From: Paenibacillus puerhi
GTDB lineage: Bacteria; Bacillota; Bacilli; Paenibacillales; NBRC-103111
Reading direction: 5' to 3'
Assembly (NCBI RefSeq): GCF_009846885.1
Contig: NZ_WUWM01000006.1
Location: forward strand, 159,716-223,715
DNA: 64,000 nucleotides
How positions within the stretch are numbered: the stretch's first letter is position 1; every line of letters begins with the position of its first letter. The notes under the pieces were generated by a model. It was not told where the DNA came from. It ran no database searches and saw nothing but the letters and a program-made list of their open reading frames with translations. Below, piece after piece: positions 42,901 through 54,900 of the stretch. Position numbers and translations under genes: made by a program.

Positions 42901-45900
42901 GGCCGGCCTCCAGCCCATCCAGCAACACCGCCAGATAGGACGGCACAACCTCGAGAATCGTCACGCCATCGGCGATCACCTGCCGGAGCAGCGCTTCCGG
43001 CTGCAGGATCAGCTCATTCGGATAGATCGCCGTCATGCCTCCGAGCGTCAGCGCGGTGAAGAACTGCCACACCGAAATATCGAAGCAGTGCGAAGCGTTC
43101 TGCGCGATCACGCTGCCGCCGGTCACCTGCAGATCCTCGACCTTCGCGGTCAAATGATTCATCATGCCGCGATGCTCCACCATCGCTCCCTTGGGCCGGC
43201 CCGTCGAGCCCGACGTGTAGATCACGTAGGCCAGACGGTCCGGATCATGCGGCAATCCCAGGTCGGAGCCGTCCTCCGCAGCGAGCTGCTCCGCGTGACG
43301 GTCCAGCTTGACAACTGCGCAGCCGAGCTGATCCGTCAGCTCCTTGGCCGCATACTCCGACAGCGTAAGCAGGACCGCCGCTTCGGCATCGCCGAGCATG
43401 CCCGCGTTCCGGCTTGCCGGCGCTTCCGGGTCGATCGGCACATAGGCGGCGCCGGCTTTCCAGACGGCCAGGATGCAGGCCGCCATCTCCGGAGAGCGGT
43501 GCATCAGGATGCCGACGCGATCCTCGCTTCGGATTCCTTGCCGCAGCAGCAGCCGGGCGATTCGATTGGCCCGGGCGTTGAGTCCGGCATAAGTCACCCG
43601 CTCCTCAGCGAAGATGAGCGCCGTCCTGTCCGGCTGCTGCCGCGCCTGCCGCTCGATCAGCTGATGGAGCGCGCGCTCCGCAGCCTGATCCCCGGGCCGC
43701 TCGTCATAGAAGCCTTCCAGCTGCTCACGCTCTTGGCTCGTCAACAGGCAGATGCTGCCTATCTTGGCCTCAGGAGTGCCGGTCATCTGCTCCAGCACCC
43801 GGATGAAGTGCCCGGACATCCGCTCGATGGTGTTACAGTCGAACAAACTCGTCCGGTATTCCCATAGGAAGCGAAGACCTTCCTCATTGTGCGAGGCCTC
43901 CAGAGTCAGGTCCAGCTTGGCGGCCCGGTGCTCGAATTCGCTGGAAGCAAGCGTCAACCCGTCAAGCTCCAGCTGTGCGATGTCCATATTTTGATACACA
44001 AACATCACATCGAACAAAGGGTTGCGGCTCATATCGCGCTCAAGCCCCAGATTGTCCACCAGCTCCTCGAACGGGTAGTCCTGATGCTCGAAGGCGTTCA
44101 GCGCGTCCGTTTTGACTTCCACTAAATAGTCGTTTACCGTCTTCTCCCCTGCAGGCCGGCTTCGCATTGCGAGTGTGCCGACGAACATTCCGATTACGCC
44201 CTCCAGCTCAGCGGAAGGCCTCCCGGCCACCGGGGAACCGACAATAATATCCTCCTGACCCGCGTATTTGGCCAGCAAGATGCTATAGGCCGCCAGCAGC
44301 ACCATATAGACGGTCGTCCCCGTTTCGGCTGCCAGCCGCTCGACGCTCTGGCTCAGCTCGCTTCCCGCCGAATGAACAACACGGCTGCCGATGAATTCCT
44401 GGACGGACCTGCGAGGCCGGTCGACAGGCAGCTCTAGCACCGGCAGCTCCCCTTTGAACCGGCCAAGCCAATACAAGCGATCGTCCTCCCGCCGCTTCTG
44501 CTCGGTTTCCGAGCTCTGCCACAGGCTGTAGTCGGTATACTGCAGAGGCACGTCCGGCAGCGAATCGCCCCGGTACAACGTCTGGAGCTCCCGGAGCAGG
44601 ATCTGAACCGAGATACCGTCGGAGATAATATGATGCATGTCGACGAATAGCAATGTTCCACTATAGCCTTGGGCCATGCAGACCCGCAGCAGCGGCGCCC
44701 GGCCTAGATCGAAGGGACGAATCAGCGCCTCGGCAAGCTTCTCGGCCTCGACTTCTTCGCTGCCGTCTCCGTGATACAGCTCCAGCTCAAACGGTACGTC
44801 CTGATGAATCTGCTGAACCGGCTCCCCATCCCGGAGGATAAACGAGGTGCGCAGCGATTCATGTCTTTGAATCAACGCCTGGAAGGCCGCCTCGAGCCGG
44901 ACGATGTCCAGCTCCCCTTCGATCCGGTACACCGAAGGCAAATTGTAGCTCGTTTGTCCGCCTTCGATTTGCTCAAGCACGTAGATCCGCTTCTGCCCCG
45001 GGGATAACGGATAAGTATCCATACGCCCGGCTCTGGCAATACGTCTGCGACGCGGCCTCCGCTCTTCGTTGCCGGCTGACTCGACGGCAGCGGCAAGCTC
45101 GCGGATGGTGGGCTTGTCGAATATGGCCCTTAACGGGATTTCAACGCCAAGCTCTCTATGGATGTGCGCGGCCACCCGGGCCGCCTTGAGCGAATGGCCC
45201 CCAAGCTCGAAGAAGTGATCGTCGATGCCGATAACGGCCGCTTCTCTGCCGAGCACCTCGCTCCACAGTTGAACCAGCTGATTTTCCCGGTCCGTGCGAG
45301 GTGCCGTATACATCGCGTCGCGGTGGAACGCCAGCTCCGGCTCAGGAAGCGCCGAACGGTTGATCTTGCCGTTGGGCGTTAATGGGAGCCGTTCGAGGAG
45401 CAGGAATGCCGAAGGTACCATGTAATCCGGCAGCACCGAGGATAACGCGGCCCGCAGCGCTTGAGGCTTCGCTCCATCGGAAGGCGCATTGCCCGTATCT
45501 CCCGTTTCGCCCACTTTGACCGTTTCGACGGTATAATACGCGCACAAGTATTTCACGCCGTCCGAATCGGTCCGGTCCATGACCACCGCTTCCCGAACGC
45601 CCGGCTGCTGCAGGAGCGTCGCTTCGATCTCTCCCGGCTCGATACGGAAACCGCGTATCTTCACCTGCTGGTCGATTCGTCCAAGATACTCAAGCTGCCC
45701 GTCTGACAACCAGCGAGCCAGATCTCCGGTCCGGTACATGCGCTGCTGAGCGTTCCTGACATGCGGTACAAATCTTTCCGCTGTCAGATCGGGACGGTGC
45801 AAGTAGCCGTCCGCAAGCCCCTCGCCAGCGATGCACAGCTCACCGATGGCGCCTGGCGGCACAAGCTGCAGATGGCGGTCGACCAGGAATACCTGGGTAT

Positions 45901-48900
45901 TGGCGATCGGACGGCCGATCGGAATGATCCCGGTGTCGGCCATTCCGTCCGGATCGGCCTCCCAAAGCGACGTACATACCGTTGATTCGGTAGGTCCATA
46001 CGCATTGAAATAACGGACGTGCGTTCTCCAAGCCTTCACCAGCTCGCCAGACGCCTCCGAGCCGGCCGTTACAAGCAGACGCAAAGCGCTTACTCGCTCC
46101 GGCTGCAGCTGCACAGCATAGGTTGGCGGCAGCGTAGCAACTGTAATGCCCTGCTCCTGAATGAACCGCTCCAGCATAACTGGATGATGGAGCACGTCCT
46201 TCGATGCCAATACCAGCTCGGCCCCTGTCAGCAAGGCCATGAACATCTCCCATACCGACGCGTCAAAGGACAGACTCGCGAACAGAAGGACACGATCATC
46301 CGGCGTCACCTGCAGGGTATCCCTGAATGTGACGAGGAGACTGCTCATGCCGCGATGCGGTACCATAACGCCCTTGGGCTTGCCGGTCGTACCCGATGTA
46401 TAGATCACATAAGCGAGATCAGAATCCTGTGTCAGGCCGGCGACCCGGTCTATCGGCTGAATCAGCTCACCCGGCCTGCCCGGCTGTAATTCTCCTTCAG
46501 TCTCTTTAGTTTTGGCAGTAGCGACGTACTCGCCGTCCAGGCAGAGTACCTTGCCGCTGAAGGCTCCGGGCAGATCCCGGGATGACAGCCCCTGCTCGGT
46601 CAGCAGCAGCTTCACGCCGCTGTCCTGCAGCAGATAGGCGATCCGCTCCTCCGGATAATCCGGGTCAATCGGCAGATAAGCGCCCCCAGCCTTGAGTATG
46701 CCGAGAATGGCAGAGAGGGTATCGATCGACTTCTCCGCCAGCAGACCGACGATGTCGCCTGGCGTCAAGCCTTGATCGAGCAGCGCCGCAGCCAGCTTGT
46801 CTGCGCGGTCGTTGAGCTGCTTGTAGGTCAGCGTCTGTCCGTTCGAAGTGACTGCGCGGGCATGAGGAGTTCGATGGGCCTGCGCCTCGAACAGACCGTG
46901 AATCGTTGCCCCTTGCGGATAAGGGGCATGGGTATCGTTGTACCGCTCCAGCAGGCGCAGGTCGTCATCCGTCAACAGCCGCAGTTCGGCTACCGGGCGC
47001 TCCGAATCGGCGGCAGCCTGACCGATCAGTCCTTCCAGCTGCGCGGGCAGCCGCTCCAGCATGCATTCCTCATAGACGCCTTGCCGATAGCCGATCCTTA
47101 CGGTCAGTTTACGGCCCAGGAAGACCGACACCGACAGCGGGTAATGACTTCGCTCGAATACCTCCGCGCCAGTCATCCTCCAGCCTGCTGCTTGCTCTTC
47201 CTGCAGCTCGTTCTCATCGAGCGGATAATTCTCAAAGGCTAGGACATGATCGAAGACATGCTGCTTAAGCTCGCACCCGGCTTGGATCTCGGATAGCGGG
47301 TAGTATTCGTACATCCGGGACTGATGAGCCTCTTCAGCCGCCCTTCGAACCATGTCTCCGAAGGTGTCCCCTGCTTCCGCCCGGAACCGGACCGGGACGG
47401 TATGGATAAACAGGCCGATCATGCGTTCGATCCCGTCAAGCTCCGGCGGTCTTCCGGCAACGACCGTTCCAAAGACCACGTCGTTCGTGTCATTATACTT
47501 GTGCAGCAGAACCGCCCAAAGCACCTGGAAGACGGTATTCAACGTTGCCTGATGCCTGTCGGCCACGGCTTGGAGAAGGGCTGTCGTCTGTTCATCCAGT
47601 ACAAAGCTCAGCTCCCCGTATCCCTCGTTCTGGCGCTTTGAGCTGCCGCTTGCTTGGGGCAGTCCGGCCTGCGTTCCGTAGCCCTTCAGGTATTCGCTCC
47701 AATAGGCTGCGGCCTTGCCGCTATCCTGCTGCTCCAGCCAGCGGATGTAGCTTCCGTAGGCAGGAGCCGGTTCCAAAGCTTGCGCCCAAGCATCAAAGCG
47801 CCCCTGCTTCAGCGCCGCATACCCCGCAAGCCATTCCTTCAACACGATGCCGAGACACCAGCCGTCAAGCAGCAGATGATGGAAGCTCCAGACGAGCTTG
47901 TAAGACTGAGTACCCGTCTTGATCAGACTTACCCGCATCGGAGTTTCCCGGGAAAGGTCGAACCCGCGCTTCCGCTCTGCCTGTTCATAGCGCCGCACGG
48001 CGGCATCCGCCGCTTCCGGCTCCAGATGGCTGACATCCAGCTCCGACAGCGCAGGCATCGTGCACTGGGCCAGTACGGCTTGCACAGGCCGCTTGACGGA
48101 CTCGGACAGGAAGATCGTCCGGAAAATGCCATGCCGCGCAGCCAAATGACGAAGGCTCTGGTCAAGCCATCGGGCATGCACTTCGCCTTCCAGTGCGAGC
48201 GTCAGCTGCTGAAAGTACGCCTCCGAGGCTGGCTCCATACGCGCCTGGAAGAGCAGTCCTTCCTGCAGCGGCGATAAGGTATACACGTCCTCTAGCTCCG
48301 CTTGCTCAGGCAGCGAGCCGTATACCAGCTCCAGTTCGTCTGCGCCGATCCGTACCGAGCTGATATCGCTGGGCGTCAGCTCGCTTTTTCGTCTTGAGGC
48401 GCAATGCTCCGCCAAGTCAAGCAGCTCCTGCTTGAACCGTTCGGCGAAGCCTTCCACAGCCCCCTCCTTCCACTGGGCAGGCACGTAGTCGAGCTCGAAC
48501 GTGAGCTTCCCGTCCGTGATCCAGCCATTGATATCCAGCGGGTAACGCCGTTCCATCCGCGGGCTAACTTCGTTCCCTACCGGGCCATCGGAGCGTCGAA
48601 TGCCATTATCCGTCTCGAACGCCCGGTCCAGATCGCCCAAATAATTGAAGCCGATTCCGGGCTGCAGAGAGAAGCTCAGCTCGCCGAGCTGCGCACGATC
48701 CGCTGCATACCGCAGCACGCCATAGCCGATTCCTTTGTGCGGGATGGAGCGCAGCGCTTCCTTCACCGCCTTGATCCGTTCTCCGGCACTCTTCCCGAGC
48801 CCCTCCGGAAGGACGACAGGATATAGCGAAGTGAACCAGCCGACCGTTCGCGATACATCGAGAGAAGCTCCCGCAGCGGACAGGACTTGATCCCGGCCGT

Positions 48901-51900
48901 GTCCTTCCAATCCTACCGCGATGCGCCGGCCGCCGGACCATTCGGAAGCCGCATGCGCCAACGCGGTCAACAGCAGATCGTTCATCTCGGTACGGTACGC
49001 ATGATGCGTGTCCTGGGTCAGCCTGGCCGTCTGCTCGCTCGTAAGCGCGACCGTGAGCTGCGTACCGCTGCCGATCGTATAAGGAGCTTCCTTACCTCTA
49101 AGCGGCAGCGGGGCCACGGCACTCCTCTCCTGCTCGAGCCAGTAAGGAATGTCGGCAAGCAGCCGTTCGCTGGTCGCCCATTCGCGAAGCGATTGTGTCC
49201 AATCCTTGTAGGTATGCGTTTTTGGGGGGAGCTCTAGCTGTTCCCCGCCTACAGCCATGTCGTACAGCGCTGTAAAGTCGTCCAGCAAAATCCGCCAAGA
49301 TACACCGTCGACGAGCAGATGATGGATGACGATCAGCAGATGATCTCCTTGCCCGGTACGGAAAAGCTCCAGCTTGACAAGCGGCCCGTCCGTAAGCTTC
49401 ATGCTCGCTTGCAGCTCATCTGCCTTCCGGCGGATCGCTTCGCGGGCGGCTTCGGGCTGAAGTTCCTGCAGCTCGGTTGTTTCCAGCCTATTAGCAGCCT
49501 CACCGACCCCGCGTACATAAGCCGTCAGCTCGCCGTTCGGCGCCGGAAAGACGCAGCGGAGCATATCATGGTGCTCGGTCAGCTTATCCCAGACGAGTCG
49601 AATCGCTTCAGGATCCAGGCCCTCGTCCCGGTAGAGCATAACCGCTTGGTTAAAGTGATGCGCATCCGTGAAGCGCTGCCCGGCGAACCAGCTCTGGATC
49701 GGCCCCAGCGGAATGCTTCCTTGGACTGGCGCTTGAGAAGCTGTCGTTCCGAGCTGCCTGACATGCGGAGCCAAGTGCCGGATCGTCGGATACAGGAACA
49801 GCTGCCTCATCTCGAGCTGGAATCCAGCCTTGTGCAGACGCGCCGATACCTGAATCGCCTTTATCGAATCGCCGCCCGAGTGAAAGAAGGAGTCATCGAT
49901 CCCGATCTTCGTTCCTAATAGCTGCGACCAGATACCCGCCAGCTTTTGCTCCACATCGTTTCTTGGCGCTACGTATTCCGTTTCGCGGCCTGCTGAGACG
50001 TCAGGCGCCGGCAGCGCCTTCCGGTCCAGTTTCCCGTTAGCCGTGATCGGCAGCCGGTCCAATGAGACGAAGTGCCTCGGGATCATATAGTCGGGCAGCT
50101 GTTTGCCCAGAAAGTCCCGCAGCTCGGACGGCTGCAGCTCGCGATCGGCCACGATATAAGCGCACAAGGCAGTCTGTCCTTGCCCGTCTTTGCGAGCCGT
50201 CAGCGCGGCTTCCCGGATGAGGTCGTGAGATAGCAGCCTGTTTTCGATTTCGCTCATTTCTATGCGATGGCCGCGAATCTTGACCTGCTGGTCCATCCGG
50301 TCCAAATATTCCAGCGTTCCGTCTGGCAGCCACCTTACGAGGTCACCCGTCCGGTACATGATCATGCCTGGGGCGAATGGACATTCGATGAATTTCTCCG
50401 CCGTTAATTCGGGCTTATTCAAGTAACCGCGGGAAACTCCACGGCCTGCCACATACAGCTCGCCCGGCACAAGCACCGGTTGAAGCGTCTGCTGCGGACC
50501 GACTACATACAGCTGCATCCCGCGGACCGGCTTGCCGATCGGCACGGTTTGGGCATGGGTTGCGAGCTCGTTCACCGGATGGTAAGCGGTCAATATCGTC
50601 GTCTCGGTCGGTCCGTAAGCATTGATCAGCCTGTTAGGGCCAAGGAACTGCAGCGCTTTGCGGACATGCGGAAGGGAAGCCTTCTCCCCGCCGAAAATAA
50701 TTTGGCGCATCCCGGATAAGCAGTCGAGTTCCTCATCCACCAACGTATGGAACAAGGCGGTCGTGATCAGACCGACCGTGATCTCCTCGCTCTTCATGAT
50801 GCCGGACAGCAGACGAAGGTCGCGAACCGCCTCGGCGTCCACCATGACAAGTCTAGCCCCGTTCAGAAGCGCACCGAAAATATCGAATACCGAACCGTCG
50901 AACGCATAGTTAGAAAATTGCAGAACCCGGTCTTCCGAGCGAATGTCGATGTAATTCGTCTCTCGGACAATATGAATCACATGATCATGAGTCAATACGG
51001 TGCCTTTCGGTTGTCCGGTCGTTCCGGACGTATAGATCACATAAGCCGTATCGTTCGGTCCGTTCACAATCGGCAGGTCAGAGCCGTCCTCCCCATAAAC
51101 TTCTTCCTGATCGAGGTAGAACCGGATTCCTTCATACGGCCCTATCGCTTCCGAACCTGCTCGCTCATGCGTCAACAGCACCCTTGTACCGCTGTCCGCC
51201 AGCATATAAGCGATCCGATCCGGCGGATAGCTTGGATCGATCGGCACATAGGCGCCACCCGCCTTCAGCACGCCCAGGATACCGACGATCATCTCCACCG
51301 ACCGCTCGAGCATCAGCGCGACGAGCGTATCTGGCTTCACTCCCGTCTCCCGCAGCGTCCTGGCAAGCTTGTTCGCCCGCTCGTTCAACTCGCAGTAGGT
51401 CCATCCCTCGCCCCGATACGTCACGGCGATTTGATCCGGTCTTAGCCTTACCTGCTCATCAAAGACGGCGTTCAAGCAGGAGACGCGGGCAGCCGGCTGC
51501 TCCTCCGGTACAGGTTTATTAAACACATGCTTGATCTGCGCTTTTTCCCCATCTGTGATCAATTCCAGCTCCCCGAGCCGACGCGTGTCCGGACGGCTTG
51601 CGGCAAGCTGATGAAGCAGGTGCAGATAATGGCCGGACAGCCTTTCCACCGTTTCTTTCCGGAATAATCGGACGGCGTATTCGAGCGTGAAGTAAAGCCC
51701 GTCGTCGGCAAGGCTGCCTTCGAGCGTCAGATCGAACTTAGCGATCCGGCTCGGGGACGCATAAGGAGTAATGGAAAGCCCGTCCATCGTCGCGGGCCGA
51801 ATATCGATATTTTGAAGTGCAAATACCGTGTCGAATAAAGGATTGCGGCTTAAGTCCCGCGGCAGCTCAAGCTGATCGATAAGCTCCTCCAGCGGATAGT

Positions 51901-54900
51901 CCTGGTGCTCGTATGCGCCAAGCACCGCTTCCTTCACTTCGGCTAAATAGATCGCGAAGGTTTTCTCTGCGCCGGGAGACGTACGGATCGGCAGCGTATT
52001 GACGAACATGCCGACCAGAGGCTTCAGCTCCTCGCGCTCCCGGCCTGCGAAAGGCGATCCGACCACCATATGCTCCTGGCCGCTGTACTTGGCAAGCAGC
52101 AGCTGGAACGCCGCAAGCAGCACCATGTACAAGGTAGCCCCCGCACCGGTAGCGAGCTCCGTCAGCTTCCCGGCCAACTCGGCATCGACCCGGAAGCGGA
52201 TCTCGTCCCCTTCGAACGAACGGACCGCGGGGCGGGTATAGTCTGCAGGCAGGTCAAGTGAAACAAGCTCGCCTTCTAACCGGGCCAACCAGTAATCCCG
52301 CTGTCGTTCCAAGATAGATCCGCTGTGTCTGCTGGCTTGCCACGCTGCATAATCCTTATATTGGATGGCCAGCGGAGCCCGCTTCCGTCCTTCGTACAGC
52401 TCGGCAATTTCCTCCAAGACGATGGAGACGGATATCCCGTCCGAAACGATATGATGCATGTCGGCAAGCAGCACATGCTTCCGCTCCCCGGTCCGAACAA
52501 GAGCAAACCGCACCAGCGGAGCTCGCGTCAGCTCGAACGGCAAGACGAAATTACTGATCGCTTCTTCCAGCCGGCTCTCTTCGCATTCCGCATAGCCGAT
52601 AGTCAGCTCAACCTCCTCATGGATGCGCTGCATCGGTATGCCGTTCACGACCTCGAAGGAGGTACGCAGAGCTTCGTGCCGTTTCACGAGCGCCTGCAGC
52701 GCCTCTCCCAGCCTCACGCGATCCAGCTCGCCTTCGAGCGTAAGGAATCCGGGCATATTGTAGGACGTGCTTTCCCCCTCAAGCTCCTTGATCATATAGA
52801 GCCTTCTCTGTGCGGAAGACAGCTCGTAGAAGTCGCGCTTTTCAAGCGCCGGGATTACGTCCTGCTCCGACTTGTTCATCTTATCGACCAAAGCTGCCAG
52901 CTCGCGTACCGTCGTGCGCCTCAGCAGCTCGCGAAGCGGAACCTCCACCTGCAGCTTCTGGTGCATTCGCAGCATCAGCAGCTGGGCCTTGAGGGAATGT
53001 CCGCCCAGCTCCAGGAACGAATCGTTCACGCCCACGCGCCTAACCTCCAGCACTTCCTCCCAGACTGCGGCCAGCAGGCGCTCCGTCTCGTTGGCAGGCG
53101 CTTCATAGTCCGCAGCGGGGCGGATGCTCTCCGCTGGATCGGGCAGCGCCTTCCGGTCGATCTTCCCGTTGGCTGTGACCGGCAGACGATCCAGCTGCAC
53201 AAAGTACGAAGGAATCATATAAGAGGGCAGCGTGGCGGATAAGTGCTCTCTCAGCTCCTCCGACCTGACCGGGCGCGCCGCGGTGTAGTAGGCGCACAGT
53301 ACCTGCTGACCCTGCGCGTCCTTCCGGTCGATGACGATGACATCGGTGACTGCGTCAAAGGCCGACAGTTGTACCTGGACTTCACCCAGCTCGATGCGGT
53401 AACCGCGTATTTTAACCTGATGATCGATTCGACCGAGGAATTCGATCACGCCGTCTTCGCGGAACCGCGCCCGATCTCCCGTCTTGTACATACGCGCATC
53501 AAGCGACTTACGGAACGGATCGGGCAAGAAGCTGGCCCGGGTAAGCTCCGGGTCGTGATAGCCCGCAGCCAGACACTCGCCGCCGATGTAAAGCTCGCCC
53601 GGTACGCCTGCCGGGCACGGCTCGTGCTGTTCATCCAAGATGTAATAACAAGCATTCTGGATGGGACGCCCGTAAGGGATGCTAACCCATTCGGGATCGA
53701 TGCGGCCAACCTCATGGAAGTTGGACCAGACGGTTGCCTCAGTCGCCCCTCCAAGGGCGATGAAGCGGGCCGAAGGAAAGGCTTTCGACATCGCAGGCGG
53801 CAGCGTAAGTGGAATCCAGTCGCCGCTCTGGAAGATTAATCTCAGCTTGCTGTCCCCGGCTGATGGCATCCCGTCCAGGTAAGGTAACAGCTGGCCGAGC
53901 GCCGCCGGTGCGGAATCCCAGAAGCTGATCGGCTCGTTGCGCAGCAGTTCAAGAAGAATCCGCGGATCTCTCATCTGCGGTTCAGTCGCGATATGGATCG
54001 ACCCGCCGGCAGCCAGCAGTCCGAATATATCGAAGACCGATAAGTCGAAGCAGACGGAAGCTACGAGCAGCACCCGGTCTTCTTGATGGAACTGGAAAGT
54101 ACGCAGCGCCCAGTCGATCAGGTTGAGCACAGGCTTGTGTCGTACGAGCACTCCCTTCGGCGTACCCGTCGAGCCGGATGTGAAGATCGCGTAGGCGTAG
54201 TCTTCCACTCCCGATTGCTTGGGCAAATCGGCTGTAGACAGCTCCGTGCTTACATCCCGGTCCAGCAGGATGACGACCGGACCATTTTCCAGCTCCTGGC
54301 TCAAGCCCTCCAGCAGAGCCGATTGCGCCGACAGGCTGACCATATGCTTCAGGTCGAGCGTACGGGCAATATGGGCGATCCGCCCAGCCGGGAAAGTAGG
54401 CTCGAACGGAACATAAGCGGCGCCGGCCTTCAGGATACCGAGCAAACCGACGATCAACTGCTCGGAGCGTTCCATGACGATTCCGACGAATCGGCCTGCG
54501 CCAGCGCCTTGAGCCTTCAACAAATGGGCTAGCCGATTCGCCTGCTCGTTCAGCTCCCGGTAGGTCAGCGAACGGCCTTCGCATACCAGGGCCAATGCTT
54601 TAGGCTGCCGGGCGGCCATCTCTTCGAACAAGCCATGCAGCGTCGTGTCATGTCGATAGGCAAGCGCCGTCTGATTCAAATCATAGACCAGCCATTGCCG
54701 TTCCGCTTCCGTCGCCAGCCTGATCTCCGACGCGGACATCTCCGGCGCAGCCGCTACCTGCTCCAGCACATGTGTCCAATGCTCGCCAATACGATCCATC
54801 ACGCCATGCTCATAAGCCCGCGCGTTATAGTTCAGCTTGATCAGAATTTCTTCTCCCGGAATTACGATCACATTCAAGTCATAGTTAGTCTGTTCGAACG

